Of a stretch of 64,000 nucleotides of DNA, positions 59,581 to 64,000 are shown piece by piece (positions within the stretch are counted from its first letter, which is position 1; every line of letters begins with the position of its first letter). The DNA comes from Chiua virens (lineage: Eukaryota; Basidiomycota; Agaricomycetes; Boletales; Boletaceae). The notes under the pieces were generated by a model that made no database searches, had not been told where the DNA came from, and was given only the letters and a program-made list of their open reading frames with translations. The translations under genes were made by a program, and so were the position numbers. Location of the stretch: contig JAHNUO010000005.1 in the NCBI GenBank assembly GCA_019787685.1, forward strand, positions 1,426,001 through 1,490,000, in the 5' to 3' direction.

Positions 59581-60590
59581 AGTGCATCCCCTCAGGGAGA
59601 TTATCCAGTCTGAGACACATAGGCCACTCGCAAATGACGAGATTCTCATCAGAATCACACACGCAGGCTTGTGTGGTACGGACCTGCACTTCAAAAACCA
59701 GGACATGGTACTAGGACGAAAGTGTCGGCGTTGTCCAAGAAGTTGGTTGTGCTGTGCCGAGTTTCAAACCATGCGTGTGGGCCCATTCGTGGGTACTTAG
59801 ATGTGCCACAGAGGCGATCATGCATGCTGGGGTGTCTTTAATCTTACATGATGCGTGCCTCCAGTGTCATGATTGCCTGACTGGAAACGAGTTTTTCTGC
59901 CCCAAGCGCAAGGTATGTCCCGAATGCGACAGAGATCTAGGAGCGTTCGGCTCGCACGCAATTTAGAAGGCTGCATTCCTCTCCCATATTCCAGATCGAT
60001 GGTCTCATCCGCCGACGCCGCGCCCTACGGTTTACGCCCAACGGAACGCGTGTGAATATTGGGTATCGGCGTTCTTGGACATCTTGCTATCCAGTTTGCG
60101 GCAAAGATGGGTTGCGAGGTAGTTGTATTCTCTAGGACACTGGCCAGAGGTGGAGGCCAACGCCCTCAGGGCCACCGAGTTCCATGTGAAGCCTGTCGAT
60201 CACCTCTACGTGACCAGTAGTGACTCCGTCAGAAATGCCAGACTGGGAGAAGTAAGCCGACTCACACATATCAGTGAACGAACCTGTCCCTCAGGCTTGT
60301 ATGATTATGCCAAGTTCTCGCGGCACGCGCTGCGGTTTATCAGGTGACAGCTGTGTCCCACGACAACTTTTCAATTCCATACATGCTCTCGCTGTTGAAA
60401 GGGCTTCGTGTTCAATAGACGATGGTGTCGTCGCACGCCTTGCACAACAAGATGTTCTATTTTGTCGCACAGCACCATGTGAAGTCCACCTTGCAGGAGT
60501 TCCCGCTCACTGTGGAGGGAATTAAGAAGGCTACTAAGAAGCTTGCTGACGGTGAAGTGAGGTACCTGCACTGTACTGGTTGCTGCGCTA
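59581..60590 (+). pseudogene. Broken inverted copy of the zinc alcohol dehydrogenase
   Basis: On the opposite strand to the intact gene, this stretch matches it almost along its whole length: ITHAGLCGTDLHFKNQDMVL, VVQEVGCAVPSF, LHDACLQCHDCLTGNEFFC, ECDRDLGAFGSHAI, LGHLAIQFAAKMGCEVVV, VTSS..EMPDWEK, SLLKGLRVQ and VEGIKKATKKLADGEVRY. It is dead: the zinc-ligand segment GHEGVG has a two-base loss (GGACGAAAG at about 59716), HAIWK has TAG for Trp at 59964-59966, the Rossmann turn has TGA at 60053-60055 before ILGIG, and RIQW has TAG for Trp at 60416-60418. The first ~25 residues and start codon are not found. It must have arisen by inverted segmental duplication. Confidence 0.9.
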
Positions 60591-60868
60591 AATGCCTAGA
60601 CAGTCACCTGATTCAGAATGAAATGGAAAGCGAGTCGCTGGCAAGTGACCTCGGTTGTTCCAATGCTACGTAGTATGTAGACGGTACTTTCGGTCTTGGT
60701 CACGAGGATGGTTTCAAGACTAGTACTACTATGTTAGGCGTGTCGCATAGTCGGACGTCGTCGTTATTCCTCCGAGGTTCAAAAGTTCAAGCACGCTGGT
60801 GGCGGTGGTGTTCAGATGGCAAGATCTCGTTCTATTTTCGGTTACTTATGTAAAGCCTTCCACGCCCA

Positions 60869-62242
60869 CTAAGTTTCAACTTCGGGACCTGGACTTCTAC
60901 AGGTGTGAACACAGTGGATCTTCAATACAGACTTTGCGTTTTCCAGTATTCCGATAGTATTCCACAGTCTTCCGATAGTAACCCATTGTTCAAAGCGATC
61001 CGCACTTTTCGGGTCAAGGTCGAAGATAAAGATCGAATGAGGACAATCGCTGGTCGATTCCCCAGAAATATCAGATCGATGAATCCTGATGATGATCGGA
61101 CAATCTTTGGGCGTGCCAGAAAGCAGATACGCCCTAAGGTAAGTATCAATATGTTCAGGACTGAGTTGGGAATGGTCCAAGGCACAATACACGGAGTGGT
61201 GAGAAGCAACGAAATCTTGCAGCTCTTCCAGGGTGGGGTTCTGGCCAACGGCTCCTAAACCTCTGGCGCCTGGACATCCCATAACATGGAGCTTGGAAAT
61301 GCCCTCAATGTCGAGCGCGTCGAGCGAGCGTTGTAGATTCGATGGGGTGTCCAATACATGGATCTGAAGAGCTGGTAGCAGAGCAGACACAAATGCTTCG
61401 TGAACCTCTGACACTGATGGTAGAAAGTCCCAATAGTAGAGTACGACTTCCAACAGCGAGTATAAATTAAGAAGGACGACAATTCGTACCTCGGAAGGTC
61501 TTATCATTTCCCCCGATACGAAGACCTTCATGTTGTTTAATGTACCATCGCTCTGCACCCAGCCGTCCCAGAGATCACGGATAGCCTTATTTATGCGTTT
61601 TCATCCTTTGAGTACAGATCCAGGACAATATCGAATGGGCACATTGCCATCTGTAAACCCGTAGCATGTATGCATACATAACCTGCACGTGGACGTTTGA
61701 ATTTCCATAGTCTCCTGGGAGAGGTAAGCAGGATTGGGTATAAAGTCCCAGTTGGGCTAGGCAAGTTGGATGTTGTTGTCCACCGTGTAGAGCACTTATG
61801 ATCGAACCCTCATCTCGATCGCCAGAATATCAGCACCTCCGATGGGATCGGTTGCCAGCATACCTCTCGTCGACTCTTGTCCATCCGATCCTTCGCTCGT
61901 CGTTCGGGGGGACGCTCATCGTTACGCAACGCATGGAGCGGATCTAACCAGTTGGCGTCAAGGAGCACGATCTCTAGATGGGGAAGGAATTCAGAAGGCA
62001 GAAGCGCCGCAGTGACTGTGTTCTGGAATGTGGTAGCTGGATCCTCCTCCTCCTCGATCGTCTTATTGTCATGATGTGGAAGCCCTGGACTGTCGAGCAA
62101 GGTCTTTCGTAGGCGAAGTACCTTGCTGGTGAAGTGAGAGTTGGAGACCTGTATAAGAGAACACGGTGGTCGACCCGCCTTCAGAGAGATAGGCCCAATC
62201 TTGCGGACGAGCCTGAGTTTGAGCAATATTCATGCGAGCCAT
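60869..62242 (-). CDS. IPK1: Inositol-pentakisphosphate 2-kinase (Ipk1), several frame slips
   Basis: Makes inositol hexakisphosphate (phytate) from IP5, in the nucleus. Start MARMNIAQTQARPQDWAYLS at 62242, leading into the N-terminal ATP-binding signature DWAYLSEGGSTTVFSY. Then SNSHFTSKVLRLRKTLL, IVLLDANWLDPLHALRND, AKDRMDKSRRGMLATDPIG, WDFIPNPAYLSQETMEIQTS with CRLCMH (zinc motif of the family), DGNVPIRYCP, KRINKAIRDLWDGWVQSDGT, NNMKVFVSGEMIRP, LQRSLDALDIEGISKLHVMG, AYLLSGTPKDCPIIIRI and the C-terminal IFDLDPKSADRFEQW. To read these in order the frame slips near 62146-62155, 61858-61872, about 61624 and about 61602. Four slips in one gene point to decay or poor base calls. Each conserved block is otherwise clean. 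Confidence 0.8.
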
Positions 62243-62514
62243 GATGGCGGTGTGTTTCAGGAAAAGATGACCAAGCCCGCTGGAGTAAGTAGTCGCTGCG
62301 ATGAGGTTCTGCAGCCTTTGCCTCGTACTTACTAGCTGAAATAATGTGCCACCTTTTTACGTCCGCTTCGTATCGCCCACGACACGCACGAGCAAGCGTA
62401 TAATTTGCTCCTGAACTGGCAGAGTCCCTGGCCCAGTGAGCATGTGGAGTTGACCTAAGCTTTGCCGACCGGGTACCAGAGGTATAATGCAAACAGCTCC
62501 CGGACGGGCAGTGA

Positions 62515-64000
<1,486 letters not shown>

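Overview
The window is nuclear DNA of a filamentous basidiomycete, most probably an Agaricomycete. Genes are closely packed on both strands and cut by many short introns (about 37-70 nt, GT..AG, often GTAAGT or GTATGT donors). They belong to families typical of mushrooms: DUF6534 membrane proteins, a fungal P450, an Agaricomycete P-loop NTPase, F-box proteins and a small secreted Ser/Thr-rich protein. No bacterial or viral genes, rRNA, tRNA or CRISPR were seen. The coding calls below were made by joining exons by eye; exon borders are inferred.

Layout. 0-7.7 kb: COQ4 (+), an AT-rich DUF6534 membrane protein gene (-), TMA46/DFRP1 (+) and an LRRC40-like leucine-rich repeat gene (+). 8-11 kb: a multi-exon P-loop NTPase (-). 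12-18.3 kb: the mitochondrial ABC exporter ATM1 (-), a DUF2415 WD40 gene (-) and, divergently, the splicing factor CWC2 (+). 19.3-22.1 kb: a two-finger C2H2 regulator (+) and a membrane protein (-). 23-25.7 kb: a 49-nt inverted repeat and a cytochrome P450 with a nonsense codon (+). 26-35.4 kb: COX4 (-), a VCX1-type Ca2+/H+ exchanger (+), uridine kinase URK1 (-) and tRNA thiolation gene NCS2 (-). 36-42.6 kb: a Ser-rich unknown (+), then two tandem class V aminotransferases (-) and an AIG2/GGCT-like gene (+). 42.7-46.7 kb: a membrane-anchored PPP-like phosphatase (+) and a type I metacaspase (-). 47-53.9 kb: a small unknown (+), an Hsp20-like gene (+), BUD13 (-), an unknown basic protein (-) and a secreted protein (+). 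54-64 kb: a zinc alcohol dehydrogenase (-), an F-box protein (+), a dead inverted copy of the dehydrogenase (+), IPK1 (-) and the start of a prolyl aminopeptidase (+, cut by the window end).

Most of this is housekeeping: ubiquinone, cytochrome oxidase and Fe-S export in mitochondria; two Bact/NTC-type spliceosome factors (CWC2, BUD13); tRNA thiolation; inositol phosphate and calcium/polyphosphate handling at the vacuole. The accessory parts are the NTPase gene, the P450, the aminotransferase pair and the duplicated dehydrogenase.

Two themes stand out. First, at least six otherwise well-conserved genes (TMA46, the Ca2+/H+ exchanger, URK1, the phosphatase, the secreted protein, IPK1, possibly also the F-box gene) each carry one or more single-base frame slips, mostly beside short homopolymers. 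This looks more like indel error in the assembly than decay of so many essential genes. Second, the P450 and the dehydrogenase copy carry true-looking nonsense codons, three of which fit CpA to TpA changes. I did not find a convincing new multi-gene system; the best candidates for something little described are the NTPase gene, the GATA-flanked aminotransferase pair and the unknown gene at 51.6-52.6 kb.
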